Counted from the stretch's first letter, positions 1 to 8,896 are shown. The stretch is 64,000 nucleotides of DNA from Candidatus Anstonellales archaeon (GCA_038869735.1 JAWCQO010000004.1:1-64000), one strand, 5' to 3'. Made by a program: numbers and translations. The notes: generated by a model from the sequence alone, not told the origin.

Positions 1-523
1 TATACAGACGGATAACCTCATTATATACTCCAATCACCTGGGATTCCGTTTTGGGTTTATCTGAAACAAGAGGGACAATTGATCCATCAAGAAAAAGATA
101 ATCCGGAGATAATTTTTCAACAGCATTTATTGAAACTTCAATCTCACTTTTTAGACGGAAGAGGGAAGAATTCCATAAAACATCTTCTATATCCAAAGCA
201 TTCTTAACTTCTATTTCTGGATCTGCTCTGGGAGAGGGATAATACTCGCATGACTTAAGAGTCGAGTTTTCATACAAAAATGATACTGCAACAGCTCTAC
301 AAACAAAGATATCAATACCATGCATAGCACCAAGCATGATTCCTGAATCAGTTGCGCATACCTTTCCGTTCACTTTGATCTCATCTATTCCCCTAATAAA
401 GCTCTTTTCATATGCACCTTCAAAATAAGGCGAAGATTCTGCACGTAATAACTCTGCAAGCTTCCTTCTCCTCTCTTCCAGTAATAAAATGTTCTTAGCT
501 ATTTCTTTTATCTTTTCAATCAT
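1..523 (-). CDS. nurA: NurA-domain nuclease, N-terminal part (cut by window edge)
   Basis: This minus-strand reading frame starts at ATG 523 and is open to the window edge (174 codons). It resembles NurA, the 5'-3' nuclease that works with HerA and Mre11-Rad50 in DNA end resection. Two features support this: an early acidic motif (Asp59-Ser-Gly, where the family usually has Asp-Gly-Ser) in a hydrophobic strand, and a second one, LDGSIVPL, around residues 145-152. The N-terminal 30 residues are charged and helical, as is usual. The C-terminal part, with the remaining metal ligands, lies outside the window. The gene is divergent from Pth2 across a 62-bp gap holding one TATA-like box. HerA, Mre11 and Rad50 are not visible here. 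Confidence 0.75.
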   Translation of the reverse strand, partial: MIEKIKEIAKNILLLEERRRKLAELLRAESSPYFEGAYEKSFIRGIDEIKVNGKVCATDSGIMLGAMHGIDIFVCRAVAVSFLYENSTLKSCEYYPSPRADPEIEVKNALDIEDVLWNSSLFRLKSEIEVSINAVEKLSPDYLFLDGSIVPLVSDKPKTESQVIGVYNEVIRLY

Positions 524-545
524 AAGTTGGATGTGACTAGCTCCG

Positions 546-553
546 TTTATATT
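546..553. promoter_or_regulatory. TATA-like box shared by divergent nurA and pth2
   Basis: The sequence TTTATATT lies in the 62-bp gap between the two divergent starts, about 27 nt from the NurA ATG and about 36 nt from the Pth2 ATG. It is the only good AT-rich box in the gap. Use in both directions is inferred from position. Confidence 0.45.
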
Positions 554-585
554 CTTAATCCCCTCATTCTTATAGCGTTGATACT

Positions 586-981
586 ATGCTAAATCGCATC
601 TTTGGAAAGATTCGTAACAACTTAAAAAATGAATCAGTAAAGCAGGCTATAGTAGTAAGAACGGACTTAAAAATGGGAAAAGGAAAGATTGCTGCTCAAG
701 TGGCACATGCAGCCGTAATGGGCTACATACTGGTAAAGAAAAAGAGCCCTGAACTCGTTCTAAAATGGGAAAAAGGAGGGCAAGAAAAAATAGTGTTGAA
801 AGTCGAAAGTGAAAGCGCACTTTTAGATCTTTACTCTAATGCTCAAAAGGAACTTCCTTGCGTTATAATACGCGACGCAGGAAAGACACAAATCGCTCCA
901 TCAACCCCTACATGCATATCGTTAGGTCCATATTACGAATCCACAATAGACAAATTTACTTCCCGTCTAAAACTCCTTTAG
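586..981 (+). CDS. pth2: Peptidyl-tRNA hydrolase, Pth2 type
   Basis: This 131-residue protein is the archaeal/eukaryotic-type peptidyl-tRNA hydrolase, which releases tRNA from prematurely dissociated peptidyl-tRNA in the cytosol. The family signature is clear: VRTDLKMGKGKIAAQVAHA near residues 24-42, then the conserved D-A-G-T-I-x-P region near residues 97-104 (here DAGKTQIAPST). The length is close to the usual 115-125 residues, with about 15 extra N-terminal residues. A start at the first ATG is reasonable because it lies 33 nt downstream of a TATA-like element. The 3' end faces the debranching enzyme tail to tail. Confidence 0.95.
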   Translation: MLNRIFGKIRNNLKNESVKQAIVVRTDLKMGKGKIAAQVAHAAVMGYILVKKKSPELVLKWEKGGQEKIVLKVESESALLDLYSNAQKELPCVIIRDAGKTQIAPSTPTCISLGPYYESTIDKFTSRLKLL

Positions 982-996
982 TATGCGGCGTTTTTG

Positions 997-2922
997 CTAA
1001 AACCAGTGTATCCCATCTTTTTTTACAGTTGTATAAACTCTAAGTATCTCTGCAACGCTCCAAGCCTGGGAAATACAGCCATCTGGTCTCAATGTTTTTG
1101 CTTCGAATATCTCATTCACGGTCCCAACACCATATTTTCTTAAGTTGTCCTCAAACGGCTCCACTAATTCTATTGCACCTGCTTCTACTCTCTTAAAGAC
1201 TCTTCTATGCGCATCAAAAAAGGCTCCAAGAAGGTATGGCCAAATAGTTCCATTGTGGTATGCTGCATCTCTTTCTTCTTGATTCCCAGAGTAAACCTCC
1301 TTATACTGTGGGTCTGACGGAGATAAACTCCGCAATCCAAGAGGAGTGTAAAGACTCCTAAAAACCTTTGCAAAGACTCCCCTCTGTTGTTCATGCGAAA
1401 GCGGAGAAAAAGGCAGTGATACAGCAAATATCTGGTTTGGCCGTGTAGCCGCATCCGCCGGCTCAATCATGTCAAAAAGAGCACGTTTAGCAGGATTCCA
1501 GAATTTTTGAAATCCTTTTTTTATCTTTTCAGCCAGAGCAGAAAACTCCTCCTTTACTGATGGCTCGAACGTTTCTGCTAATTCACTCATGATCATTGCA
1601 GCGTTAAACCAAAGAGCATTTATTTCAACAGGTTTACCAACTCTCGGATTAAAAAATCCACTTTGGCCCTTTGCGTCCATCCACGTAAGCCCCGGTTTCT
1701 TTGTTTTCAACAGCCCATCTTCCTTATCCACTTCGCAGAACTCATTGGCAGTAAGATACCACGTGATAGCCTCCTTCATTTTTTTCCACATCTTGTCCTT
1801 TACAAATCCAAAATCACCCGTCTTTTTTAAGTACAAATAGACTGCATTTATGAATAGAAGCGGGGAATCTGCATTTGGTGCATCCGAACCAAAAATATTC
1901 GGGATACTTCCACCTTTCATTCTGTTAGCTATACTCTCCAGAACTTCGGATGCTTCGTTGTACCTATAAGTTGAAAGTAATAATCCGGGAAGAGATAACA
2001 GAGCATCCCGAGACCACTCAGAGAACCAATGATATCCCGCGATTATAGCTTTTTTTCCTTCTCTTTCAATGACGAAGGAGTCTGCTGCAAGCACAAGAGA
2101 AGTTGCAAAAACATTTTTGCTAAAACCAGTTTCTTTATAATACCGCTCAAGCATTTCAATTTTTCTTTTTGCTTCCTGTGAGAGCCTTTTTTTTATTCGC
2201 TCAAAATTTATCTCCTCAGTCGAAGCTATTATATTCATTTCGTTTTTCTCACAAGAACATAAGAAATAACCGGGAGAATAGTGGTTATCCAGTTCCCCAG
2301 TTTCTCTTTCCCTCTCTCTTTCGTAAACCATGTTGTAATAGGTTAAAGGTTCTTCTTTGTAACTTGCCAAATCCGAAATAACGTAAAGAACTTTGGGACG
2401 CATAACAAAAAAACCATTGCCTATTCGCTTTACACTGTAATCTATTTCTCTTTGAGTGTTTGAATTGACGTCACGGATATTTATAAGAGGACGTAGCTTG
2501 AGAAAAGAGCCGGGTTTCCTTGAACCTTCCAAACGGTAATTTATTACAACAGTGTTTTCCCCCGTCACGACCATTATTGTCTTTTGGATTTCAAGTCCTT
2601 CGACGTAATAGACGAACTTTGCTACGTCGGAGAATTCAAAAAGACGAAGGCGCTTATGTCCGTCTGGATGGATAACCCCCTCCGGATATTGATTCACGGA
2701 AAGCGGAAATTCCTCTTCTCCAATAACTGCACTGTCCTCTATTTTTGAGAGGTAAAGTGTTCTTGTAAGGTTCTGGTCAGACCCTATCAAAAGCCCATGA
2801 TACTTTCGAGTGTTTAATCCTATGATCGTAGATGAGGCATATCCTCCTATCCTATTTGAAAGAAGCCAATCATTTGTCTTTCCCTTTTCAAATAATAAGT
2901 CCTCACTCCTAAAAGAAATCAT
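997..2922 (-). CDS. Glycogen-debranching enzyme (amylo-alpha-1,6-glucosidase type)
   Basis: This 641-residue protein belongs to the archaeal/bacterial GDE family: an N-terminal beta-sandwich domain followed by a C-terminal (alpha/alpha)6 barrel that hydrolyses alpha-1,6 branch points. The N-terminus carries the family hallmark W-L-L-S-N-R-I-G-G-Y-A-S-S-T with N-T-R-K-Y-H-G-L-L close behind (about residues 18-46). The barrel begins near residue 255 and contains GYHWFSEWSRDALLSLPGLL, the catalytic-domain signature, and later the motif YHNGTIWPYLLG. Length is normal. It implies storage or scavenging of glycogen-like polymer. It starts at ATG 2922, about 33 nt from a palindromic TATA box shared with the divergent thioredoxin gene. 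Confidence 0.93.
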   Translation of the reverse strand: MISFRSEDLLFEKGKTNDWLLSNRIGGYASSTIIGLNTRKYHGLLIGSDQNLTRTLYLSKIEDSAVIGEEEFPLSVNQYPEGVIHPDGHKRLRLFEFSDVAKFVYYVEGLEIQKTIMVVTGENTVVINYRLEGSRKPGSFLKLRPLINIRDVNSNTQREIDYSVKRIGNGFFVMRPKVLYVISDLASYKEEPLTYYNMVYERERERETGELDNHYSPGYFLCSCEKNEMNIIASTEEINFERIKKRLSQEAKRKIEMLERYYKETGFSKNVFATSLVLAADSFVIEREGKKAIIAGYHWFSEWSRDALLSLPGLLLSTYRYNEASEVLESIANRMKGGSIPNIFGSDAPNADSPLLFINAVYLYLKKTGDFGFVKDKMWKKMKEAITWYLTANEFCEVDKEDGLLKTKKPGLTWMDAKGQSGFFNPRVGKPVEINALWFNAAMIMSELAETFEPSVKEEFSALAEKIKKGFQKFWNPAKRALFDMIEPADAATRPNQIFAVSLPFSPLSHEQQRGVFAKVFRSLYTPLGLRSLSPSDPQYKEVYSGNQEERDAAYHNGTIWPYLLGAFFDAHRRVFKRVEAGAIELVEPFEDNLRKYGVGTVNEIFEAKTLRPDGCISQAWSVAEILRVYTTVKKDGIHWF

Positions 2923-2951
2923 TTTTCATCACAAAACCTACTACTTAATTA

Positions 2952-2959
2952 TTTATAAA
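2952..2959. promoter_or_regulatory. Palindromic TATA box between divergent genes
   Basis: TTTATAAA is its own reverse complement and lies almost exactly midway between the debranching-enzyme ATG (2922) and the thioredoxin-lipoprotein GTG (2988). It is about 30 nt from each, a spacing suitable for near-leaderless transcripts in both directions. Function is inferred from position and sequence. Confidence 0.55.
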
Positions 2960-2987
2960 CTTGTTTTTTTAAACTAAGTGGCAAAAG

Positions 2988-3413
2988 GTGATCGATATCA
3001 AGGAGATCAATATAAAAAGCATTTTGTTTATTTTTTGGATTATCACTCTTCTTGGATGCATCAACACGTCTGAACAAGGGAATTTTACTCAAACTAAAAA
3101 AGAAGTCCAACTCGAGTTCCTATATGCTGACTGGTGCGTTCACTGCAACAATATGAAGCCAATCGTTCTTGAGTTGGCTCGAGAGCTCCCTCCAGATAGA
3201 TTTGAATTAATAATGTTAAACGAAAAAGACATAGCAAATCCGAAGATAAAGGAGGTTTATGAGAAATACACAGAAATGGGTTTCTTTAAGGGCTTCCCAA
3301 CTTTTGTTATAAATGGAGAAACTGCGCTTGTTGGGGAGAGAAGCAAACAAGATTTTAATCTTTGGGTCTGCGCACACTTTAAACCACCAAAGCCGACCAA
3401 GTGCTCTTCTTAA
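2988..3413 (+). CDS. Thioredoxin-fold lipoprotein
   Basis: This 141-residue protein has an N-terminal hydrophobic segment ending in the lipobox-like LLGC (Cys24), so it is probably lipid-anchored outside the membrane. A thioredoxin fold follows, with the redox motif C50-V-H-C53 in the context YADWCVHCNNMKP, and a cis-proline loop G-F-P-T-F-V near residues 103-108. It should reduce, oxidise or isomerise disulfides in exported proteins. The chosen start is GTG at 2988; no better ATG exists before the hydrophobic segment. It is tail to tail with ProRS (8-bp gap). A second extracytoplasmic thioredoxin system lies at 59-60 kb. Confidence 0.82.
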   Translation: MIDIKEINIKSILFIFWIITLLGCINTSEQGNFTQTKKEVQLEFLYADWCVHCNNMKPIVLELARELPPDRFELIMLNEKDIANPKIKEVYEKYTEMGFFKGFPTFVINGETALVGERSKQDFNLWVCAHFKPPKPTKCSS

Positions 3414-3421
3414 CTTAGTCT

Positions 3422-4855
3422 TCAATACTGTCTAGCTACATATACCAAAGAGTTGGCGGCTTTACCACACACCACACACGTTCCACCTACTTTTTCTCTT
3501 TTTCCGTATGCCTCCCCTCTTACGTCACCATTAGAGACTTCCTTTATCTTATCTGCGCAAATCTTCCCTTCCATTTCTATAGTACACAGAGGGACCTTAA
3601 CAAAACCACCCAACTTTATCTTCTCATTAAGCTCATCGATGTTTTTTGCATCAAAAATCCTCCTTTGAAATTCATCATCTGCTCTTTCTCTGAGGCGGCT
3701 TATCATATTTCTCTTTATTGCACTGATTCTTCTGTTTAACTCCTTAAGGCTCACAGTTTCCTTTTCACCAGTATCTCGTCTTACTAAAGTGACTTTACTC
3801 TCAGCGACCTCTTTTTCACCGACTTCGATTCTAATAGCAGCGCCCAACATCTCCCATTTGTTGAATTTGAAACCTGGCGTGTTTTCTGAAAGATCAAGAA
3901 AGGCCCTATACTTTGTCTCTAGTTTTTTGCAAACTTTTTTGCAAAATGAGATTATGTCGTTTGACCTTTCTTTTTTTATTATTGGGACTATAATCACTTG
4001 AACAGGAGCAAGCTCAAATGGCAAGACCAGCCCTCTATCGTCCCCATGAATTGAAATAAGTGCAGCATATATACGAGATATTGCTGGGCCATAACAGGTC
4101 GTGCGGCAATTTCTTCTCTCTCCATTCTTATCCAGATATCCGATTCCAAAAGCCTTTGAAAACTTTTCACTTATTAAATGTGTCGAAGGAAGCTGCAACA
4201 CTTTTCCGTCAGGCATAAGGGTATCCGCAGCAAAAGTGTAATCAGCACCTGGAAACTTATCCCACTGAGGCCGAGAAAAAAATATAAACGGAATCCCAAA
4301 TCTTTTATGTAACACTTCTTCGGTTAACTCCATATCTTCCTTTACCTGCTTGAGCGCGTCCTCCACATTTGCAAACGCATTATGGGTTTCTATCCAATGA
4401 AATTCCCTGCTTCTTATAAATGGTCTTGTCGCCCTTGTTTCATATCTCCAGACTTGGGCAGAATGGTAAGTTTTAAATGGAAGGTCATTTTCACTACGAA
4501 TCCAAAGAGAAAACATCTTATAAATCGCAGTTTCCGAAGTAGGTCGCATAGCTAATCGTTCTTCAAGAGCATTCTTCCCGGCATGGCTTACCCAAAAAAC
4601 CTGGGGTGTAAATCCTTCTACATGCTCTCCTTCCTTCTTAAAGTTGGATTCTGGAATTAATGCTGGGAGCCAAATTGGCTTGTGGCCCCTTTTTTCCAAC
4701 TCTTTCTCATAGATTCTGTACATCTCCTTCATGGTTATTACTGAGTTAGGCATAAATACTACAAATCCCTTCACGTTATAACGTAAATCACACAAATCGG
4801 CTTTTTGAGTAATCTCACTATACCATTCTGAAAATCTGTTTTTTGGATTCTTCAT
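3422..4855 (-). CDS. proS: Prolyl-tRNA synthetase, archaeal type
   Basis: This class II synthetase charges tRNA-Pro. From ATG 4855 it has 477 residues, normal for the archaeal/eukaryotic ProRS form without the bacterial editing insertion. Motif 2 lies in W-R-Y-E-T-R-A-T-R-P with R-E-F-H-W-I-E-T-H following. The P-T-S-E-T-A proline-pocket signature precedes it. The C-terminal zinc-type domain has CxxC (CVVC) and an earlier Cys pair, and the chain ends in Tyr, as in this family. A TTG five codons upstream extends the frame, but ATG 4855 (MKNPKNRFSEWY) fits the family start and lies about 27 nt from the TATA-like box shared with RuBisCO. Confidence 0.96.
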   Translation of the reverse strand: MKNPKNRFSEWYSEITQKADLCDLRYNVKGFVVFMPNSVITMKEMYRIYEKELEKRGHKPIWLPALIPESNFKKEGEHVEGFTPQVFWVSHAGKNALEERLAMRPTSETAIYKMFSLWIRSENDLPFKTYHSAQVWRYETRATRPFIRSREFHWIETHNAFANVEDALKQVKEDMELTEEVLHKRFGIPFIFFSRPQWDKFPGADYTFAADTLMPDGKVLQLPSTHLISEKFSKAFGIGYLDKNGERRNCRTTCYGPAISRIYAALISIHGDDRGLVLPFELAPVQVIIVPIIKKERSNDIISFCKKVCKKLETKYRAFLDLSENTPGFKFNKWEMLGAAIRIEVGEKEVAESKVTLVRRDTGEKETVSLKELNRRISAIKRNMISRLRERADDEFQRRIFDAKNIDELNEKIKLGGFVKVPLCTIEMEGKICADKIKEVSNGDVRGEAYGKREKVGGTCVVCGKAANSLVYVARQY

Positions 4856-4878
4856 AATCAAAAGTTTCAACGGAATCC

Positions 4879-4886
4879 TTTTTAAG
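4879..4886. promoter_or_regulatory. Single TATA-like box serving proS and RuBisCO
   Basis: TTTTTAAG (CTTAAAAA on the other strand) lies in the 51-bp gap between ProRS ATG 4855 and RuBisCO ATG 4907. It is about 24-28 nt from each, where a TATA box of a leaderless archaeal transcript should sit in either direction. The gap has no room for two separate promoters. Confidence 0.55.
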
Positions 4887-4906
4887 TTTGTTTTATTTTT
4901 TTTACC

Positions 4907-6202
4907 ATGGCGAAAATTGATTGGTATCTAGAATTTGTAGATGAAGACTATCTCCCCAACGCAGATGATATAGTTGCTCTTTTTTATTTTGAGCCCGGCA
5001 ATGGAATAAGCAAAAAAGAAGCTGCAGGAAGAATAGCTTCTGAGAGTTCAACAGGAACGTGGACAACTCTTGCGACCCTCCCTCCACGCATGAGAAAGCT
5101 GATGGCAAAGGTTTATGAGTTAAATGGCAATTTTGCCAAAATAGCCTATCCTATAGAGCTATGGGAAGAAGCAAATGCACCCCAACTTCTTGCTGGACTT
5201 GCTGGAAACATTTTTGGCATGAAAGCCATCAAAAATTTAAGGCTTTTAGACGCAAAATTCCCCCCCAAATACCTAAAAAGCTTCAAAGGCCCAACAAAGG
5301 GAATTCAAGGAGTAAGAAAACTGATGGGTATAAAAAACCGTCCCTTAACCGGCGCAGTACCGAAACCAAAAATTGGGTTCTCTTCTCTGGAACATTCGCA
5401 GATAGCCTATGAAACTTGGATGGGGGGGTTTGACCTTGTTAAGGATGACGAAAATCTAACCTCTGTCACATTCAACAAATTTGAGGAGAGAGTAGCTTTG
5501 ATGGAAAGAATGCGTGAGAAAGCAGAGAAGGCCACTGGAGACAAAAAAGACGCTTTAATAAACATAACTGCCCCTGTTGAGGTTATGGAAAAGAGGGCAA
5601 AGTTGTTATACGAATCAGGTTTTGGGTTTGCGATGATTGATGTTGTTGTAGCGGGTACAAGTGCCGTGCAGTATATGCGCGAAATACTCGAAGACTATGG
5701 AATGGCAATACATGCTCATCGTGCTATGCACGCCTCCTTTGACCGCAATCCAAAACACGGAATCTCGATGCTCTTTCTTGCAAAGCTTATGCGGCTGATA
5801 GGCGTTGATCAGCTTCATGCTGGTACTGGTGTTGGAAAACTTGTAGGCCGCAAAGATGAGATAAAAGCAATCTCGGATGTGCTGAGAGAAAAAAGGGTGA
5901 AAGCCGTTGAAAATCTTCTACTTGAACAAAACTGGGGTAATATAAAACCAGCGCTTCCTGTTTCTTCAGGAGGTCTGCATCCCGGCCTTATCCCAGACGT
6001 AATTAAACTTTTCGGAACTGATTGCGTAATACTTGTCAGTGGGGGGATTCATGGTCACCCTGATGGAACACGTGCTGGAGCGAAGGCTGCGATGGACGCA
6101 ATATATGCGACCCTTGATGGCATTAGCTTGGAAGAAGCATCCAAAAAAAGCAATGCCCTTGCGAAAGCACTTCAGAAATGGGGCCATTTCAAGCCAAAAT
6201 AA
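4907..6202 (+). CDS. rbcL: Ribulose-1,5-bisphosphate carboxylase, form III-type large subunit
   Basis: This 431-residue RuBisCO large subunit carries all active-site elements: E-S-S-T-G-T-W near residue 46; G-N-I-F-G-M; V-P-K-P-K near residue 150; the carbamylated Lys179 with metal ligands Asp181 and Glu182 in K-D-D-E; H-A-H-R-A-M-H; H-A-G-T-G; loop-6 Lys311 (GVGKLVG); and the phosphate-binding S-S-G-G and S-G-G-I-H-G-H. It should therefore be catalytic, not a RuBisCO-like protein. In archaea form III acts in AMP/nucleoside salvage with AMP phosphorylase and ribose-1,5-bisphosphate isomerase. Those partners are not in the window. Assignment to III-a, III-b or II/III needs a tree. Start ATG 4907 follows the shared TATA-like box. 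Confidence 0.95.
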   Translation: MAKIDWYLEFVDEDYLPNADDIVALFYFEPGNGISKKEAAGRIASESSTGTWTTLATLPPRMRKLMAKVYELNGNFAKIAYPIELWEEANAPQLLAGLAGNIFGMKAIKNLRLLDAKFPPKYLKSFKGPTKGIQGVRKLMGIKNRPLTGAVPKPKIGFSSLEHSQIAYETWMGGFDLVKDDENLTSVTFNKFEERVALMERMREKAEKATGDKKDALINITAPVEVMEKRAKLLYESGFGFAMIDVVVAGTSAVQYMREILEDYGMAIHAHRAMHASFDRNPKHGISMLFLAKLMRLIGVDQLHAGTGVGKLVGRKDEIKAISDVLREKRVKAVENLLLEQNWGNIKPALPVSSGGLHPGLIPDVIKLFGTDCVILVSGGIHGHPDGTRAGAKAAMDAIYATLDGISLEEASKKSNALAKALQKWGHFKPK

Positions 6203-6297
6203 CGTATCAAGACAATAAGCCTTATATCCTTTTTTTTCCAATATATTATAACATCTCACGTTAGATTTCAGCTATACGTAGATGTAAGTGAAAAAAT

Positions 6298-7020
6298 ATG
6301 AATTCTCAAATCATTGCAACGTCCAAGGGTGATAGGGACATCAGTACCAATCACAAATTTAATCTCAGAAACTTCTTTAGAAAAAAACCGAATCCATCTC
6401 TCTCTAAGAATGAACTACTTGAACAGACCATTAGAATGATTAGTTTCGAACAAGAAAAATTTTATTGTCTTCCTCCACTCTATAAAGTCCTCGGAAAAAA
6501 GCATCTTCTGGATACTCAAAATCGTTTGGCTCAGAAAGTAACAAATGTTGCGATAAAAGAGGGCTTCGAAAACTTTTTTCTCTCAACTTTTCAGTTTCTT
6601 CTTGATAAGAAAGCCGAACAGATTATTGAAAGACGCAAGGTAAACCTCCTTTTGCGTCTGAGAAAGAAGAAGCCATATGACGGGGACGCTATTTCATCTG
6701 CACTCGCAGATGTGCGAGCTTTATCAAAATTCCGTCCATTTCGTCCTATCGAGGCTAGAAACGACTTTTATAAGCTCTTATATGACAAAGATCCTTCCAA
6801 AGCTCCCGAAGACGAACTGCGCAAATGCAACGGTCTGCTCCTAACATCATTATTCATCCTAAGCTCGTCTTTTGCTCAAATAGTAATGGCAAAATCAATC
6901 TTACTTCTTAAAAAGAGAATGTCAGAATCAGAGACTCAAAACCAAGCTTTAATGAGTTATGCTAATACCAACAAAATTAGTAAATACATATCCACTTTAA
7001 TCTCAAAGACTGAACAGTGA
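6298..7020 (+). CDS. Uncharacterised helical protein
   Basis: I do not recognise this 240-residue protein. The N-terminal 45 residues are polar and basic. The rest is mostly helical, with a basic stretch (KVNLLLRLRKKKPYDGD) near residue 115 and one hydrophobic segment, LLLTSLFILSSSFAQIVMAKSILLL, near residues 180-205 that could be a membrane helix or a buried helix. A TATA-like ATATTATAAC lies about 50 nt upstream of the ATG. The next gene begins 6 bp after its stop, so the two are probably cotranscribed. This could place it with a DNA-processing nuclease, but that is only context. Confidence 0.65.
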   Translation: MNSQIIATSKGDRDISTNHKFNLRNFFRKKPNPSLSKNELLEQTIRMISFEQEKFYCLPPLYKVLGKKHLLDTQNRLAQKVTNVAIKEGFENFFLSTFQFLLDKKAEQIIERRKVNLLLRLRKKKPYDGDAISSALADVRALSKFRPFRPIEARNDFYKLLYDKDPSKAPEDELRKCNGLLLTSLFILSSSFAQIVMAKSILLLKKRMSESETQNQALMSYANTNKISKYISTLISKTEQ

Positions 7021-7026
7021 ATATTG

Positions 7027-7446
7027 ATGGAGATAAACGAGTTTTACTTCTTTGCTCTTTCCGCTCTTTTAATAATTGTTGGCTTTTTTCTTGGGCAGCT
7101 GATTACAGAGAGGAGATTAGAAAAGATGGTATCCGAGATAAGAGAAGACGCCATAAAAAGATCGCGTTCAGTCTTGACAGGTCAATTTATGGAGCAGATT
7201 GCTCCATATTTGCCGAACTTCAAATATTCTCCTACAGAGGTGCGCTTTATAGGAAAGCCAATTGATTTTATAGTTTTTGAGGGAATGGACGAAAAAGATA
7301 TCAAGCGTGTCATATTTGTCGAAGTCAAAACAGGCAAAAGTACTCTTTCGACTCAAGAAAAAAAATTACGCGATGCGGTGAAGAAAGGTAAGGTTGATTG
7401 GGAGGAGTATACTCTTCCAACATCTTTGCAAGATGAGCCCAATTAG
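7027..7446 (+). CDS. Membrane-anchored Holliday-junction-resolvase-like endonuclease
   Basis: This 139-residue protein starts with a hydrophobic helix (about residues 5-22), continues with a charged helix, and ends in a PD-(D/E)xK-type nuclease core. The core has I-D-F-I-V-F-E-G near residue 80, then V-I-F-V-E-V-K-T-G-K-S with the E-x-K pair, followed by the family tail TQEKKLRDAVKKGKVDWEEY. This matches the family described as endonucleases related to archaeal Holliday junction resolvase. The acidic residue before E-x-K (Asp in IDF) is present, so metal-dependent activity is plausible. A TTG just upstream could extend it by one codon; ATG 7027 is preferred. The substrate is unknown. Confidence 0.78.
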   Translation: MEINEFYFFALSALLIIVGFFLGQLITERRLEKMVSEIREDAIKRSRSVLTGQFMEQIAPYLPNFKYSPTEVRFIGKPIDFIVFEGMDEKDIKRVIFVEVKTGKSTLSTQEKKLRDAVKKGKVDWEEYTLPTSLQDEPN

Positions 7447-7548
7447 CAAAAACATAAACCTACCTACTCAACCTGATAAATCTATTCTGCGCCCGGATTC
7501 TATGTCCCACATAAAATTTTAATTCATCTAATCAATCCATATAAATGC

Positions 7549-8340
7549 ATGTACCCCCATATCCTTTCGTTTAACTCAAGAGAAATGAAAATAGATATCA
7601 GGGACAGTGACACCGTATCAAATCTAGATACGAAGGGAGAGATGCGCCTTCTGTTTTCTAAATACCGCCAATGCATTGGATACAGATCCGATTCTTCACC
7701 CAACCCATGGAACCGCTGCCCAGCCATTACAAGAAATATACGTCAGTGTCCGCTGTGCTCTTATCGAGATATCTCTCGCATCTATACTATCGGAGATTTT
7801 TCCCTCTACCCTCACCTAGAAAAAGAGTTAGAAAATGAATCTTATTATATCTACCTAGCCGCATTTGGAGAAGATAAAATTAAATGCGGAATCACAAAAA
7901 ATGAAAGGCTCAATGAAAGGTTTATTGAGCAGGGAGCAGATTTTGGCTGTGCCCTATTTGAGGTAAATGGTCTCTCACTCGCATTTCGAATAGAAAAAGA
8001 ACTTCAAGAAACTTTTGGTTTTTCAAATGCTGTTTTTATAAAAGAAAAAATTGCAAGAATAAACTTCGATTCCAAAAAGGCAAAGGAGAATCTCAAGCGA
8101 GCAATAGAGCGTGTTCTGGAGTCAGATGTCTTTTGTGAGTTTTCATTAACCCCGAGAATATTAGATCTTGGAACCCATTATCCATACGTAACCAATGCAT
8201 TAGAGTCAAAAAAAATCGATGGAAAAATTCTGGGTGCAAAAGGCTTATTGCTTTTCTGGAGCGATGCTGAAGATAACAAATATCTCATAAACATGAAGTC
8301 TCAAGAGGGAAGATTTTTAGTTAGTTTTGCTAATCTTTGA
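7549..8340 (+). CDS. DUF2797 family protein
   Basis: This 263-residue protein matches the DUF2797 family. The core, near residues 103-130, has Y-Y-I-Y-L-A-A-F-G, then I-K-C-G-I-T and R-F-I-E-Q-G-A, resembling a GIY-YIG-like nuclease fold. The N-terminal third contains CPAI and CPLC around residues 58-73, which may bind zinc. A possible relationship to GIY-YIG enzymes is from fold resemblance only; no activity is established to my knowledge. It stands after a 100-bp gap and is followed 2 bp later by ThpR, suggesting cotranscription with RNA-processing genes. Confidence 0.8.
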   Translation: MYPHILSFNSREMKIDIRDSDTVSNLDTKGEMRLLFSKYRQCIGYRSDSSPNPWNRCPAITRNIRQCPLCSYRDISRIYTIGDFSLYPHLEKELENESYYIYLAAFGEDKIKCGITKNERLNERFIEQGADFGCALFEVNGLSLAFRIEKELQETFGFSNAVFIKEKIARINFDSKKAKENLKRAIERVLESDVFCEFSLTPRILDLGTHYPYVTNALESKKIDGKILGAKGLLLFWSDAEDNKYLINMKSQEGRFLVSFANL

Positions 8341-8342
8341 TT

Positions 8343-8873
8343 ATGCGTGTCTTTTTTGCTGTCGACCTTCCTCCGAATATACAAAAATACCTTTTTCAAG
8401 TAGCAAGAGCACTTAAGGGCAGATATATCAGAACTGTTCCACCAGAAAACCTCCATATAACTCTTAAGTTTCTAGGAGAGCAGCAGCCTGAGAAGGTTGA
8501 CCAAATTATAACGCTTATTAGAAAAGTTCCCTTTAAGGAATTTGATATCGTAATACATGGAATAGGTGCATTCCCAAATAAAAAGCACGCTCGCGTAATA
8601 TGGGCTGGCGCAGATTCAAAAGAACTCTCAGCTCTAGTAAAAACTATCGAGGAGCATCTTTCTCTAAGCCACGAGCCGTTTAAAGGCCATGTAACGTTGG
8701 CACGACTTTCCGGAAATCAACCAAACCAGCTTCAGTCTTTCTTTTCCTTATATAAAGATGTTTTTTTCGGTTCTTTTAAGTGCACTTCATTTGCTCTAAA
8801 ACAGAGTAAGCTAACCCCTATTGGACCAATTTACGAAACTCTCTTTCAGTTCACAAACAATCCATCCTTATAA
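8343..8873 (+). CDS. thpR: RNA 2',3'-cyclic phosphodiesterase (ThpR/LigT)
   Basis: This 177-residue member of the 2H phosphoesterase family has both catalytic HxTx motifs, H38-I-T-L and H116-V-T-L, and the usual N-terminus MRVFFAVDLP. Such enzymes open 2',3'-cyclic phosphates at RNA ends and can ligate tRNA halves in vitro. A TTG at 8337 overlaps the preceding stop and would add two residues, but ATG 8343 gives the family-typical start. The CCA transferase follows after 23 bp, so both may act in tRNA end processing. Confidence 0.93.
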   Translation: MRVFFAVDLPPNIQKYLFQVARALKGRYIRTVPPENLHITLKFLGEQQPEKVDQIITLIRKVPFKEFDIVIHGIGAFPNKKHARVIWAGADSKELSALVKTIEEHLSLSHEPFKGHVTLARLSGNQPNQLQSFFSLYKDVFFGSFKCTSFALKQSKLTPIGPIYETLFQFTNNPSL

Positions 8874-8896
8874 ATGTATAAGAAGATACTTTCAAT

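Noticed and set aside
7017-7265. 82-codon frame overlapping the resolvase-like nuclease
   Set aside because: It lies within the nuclease gene in another frame; the nuclease motifs decide the true frame.
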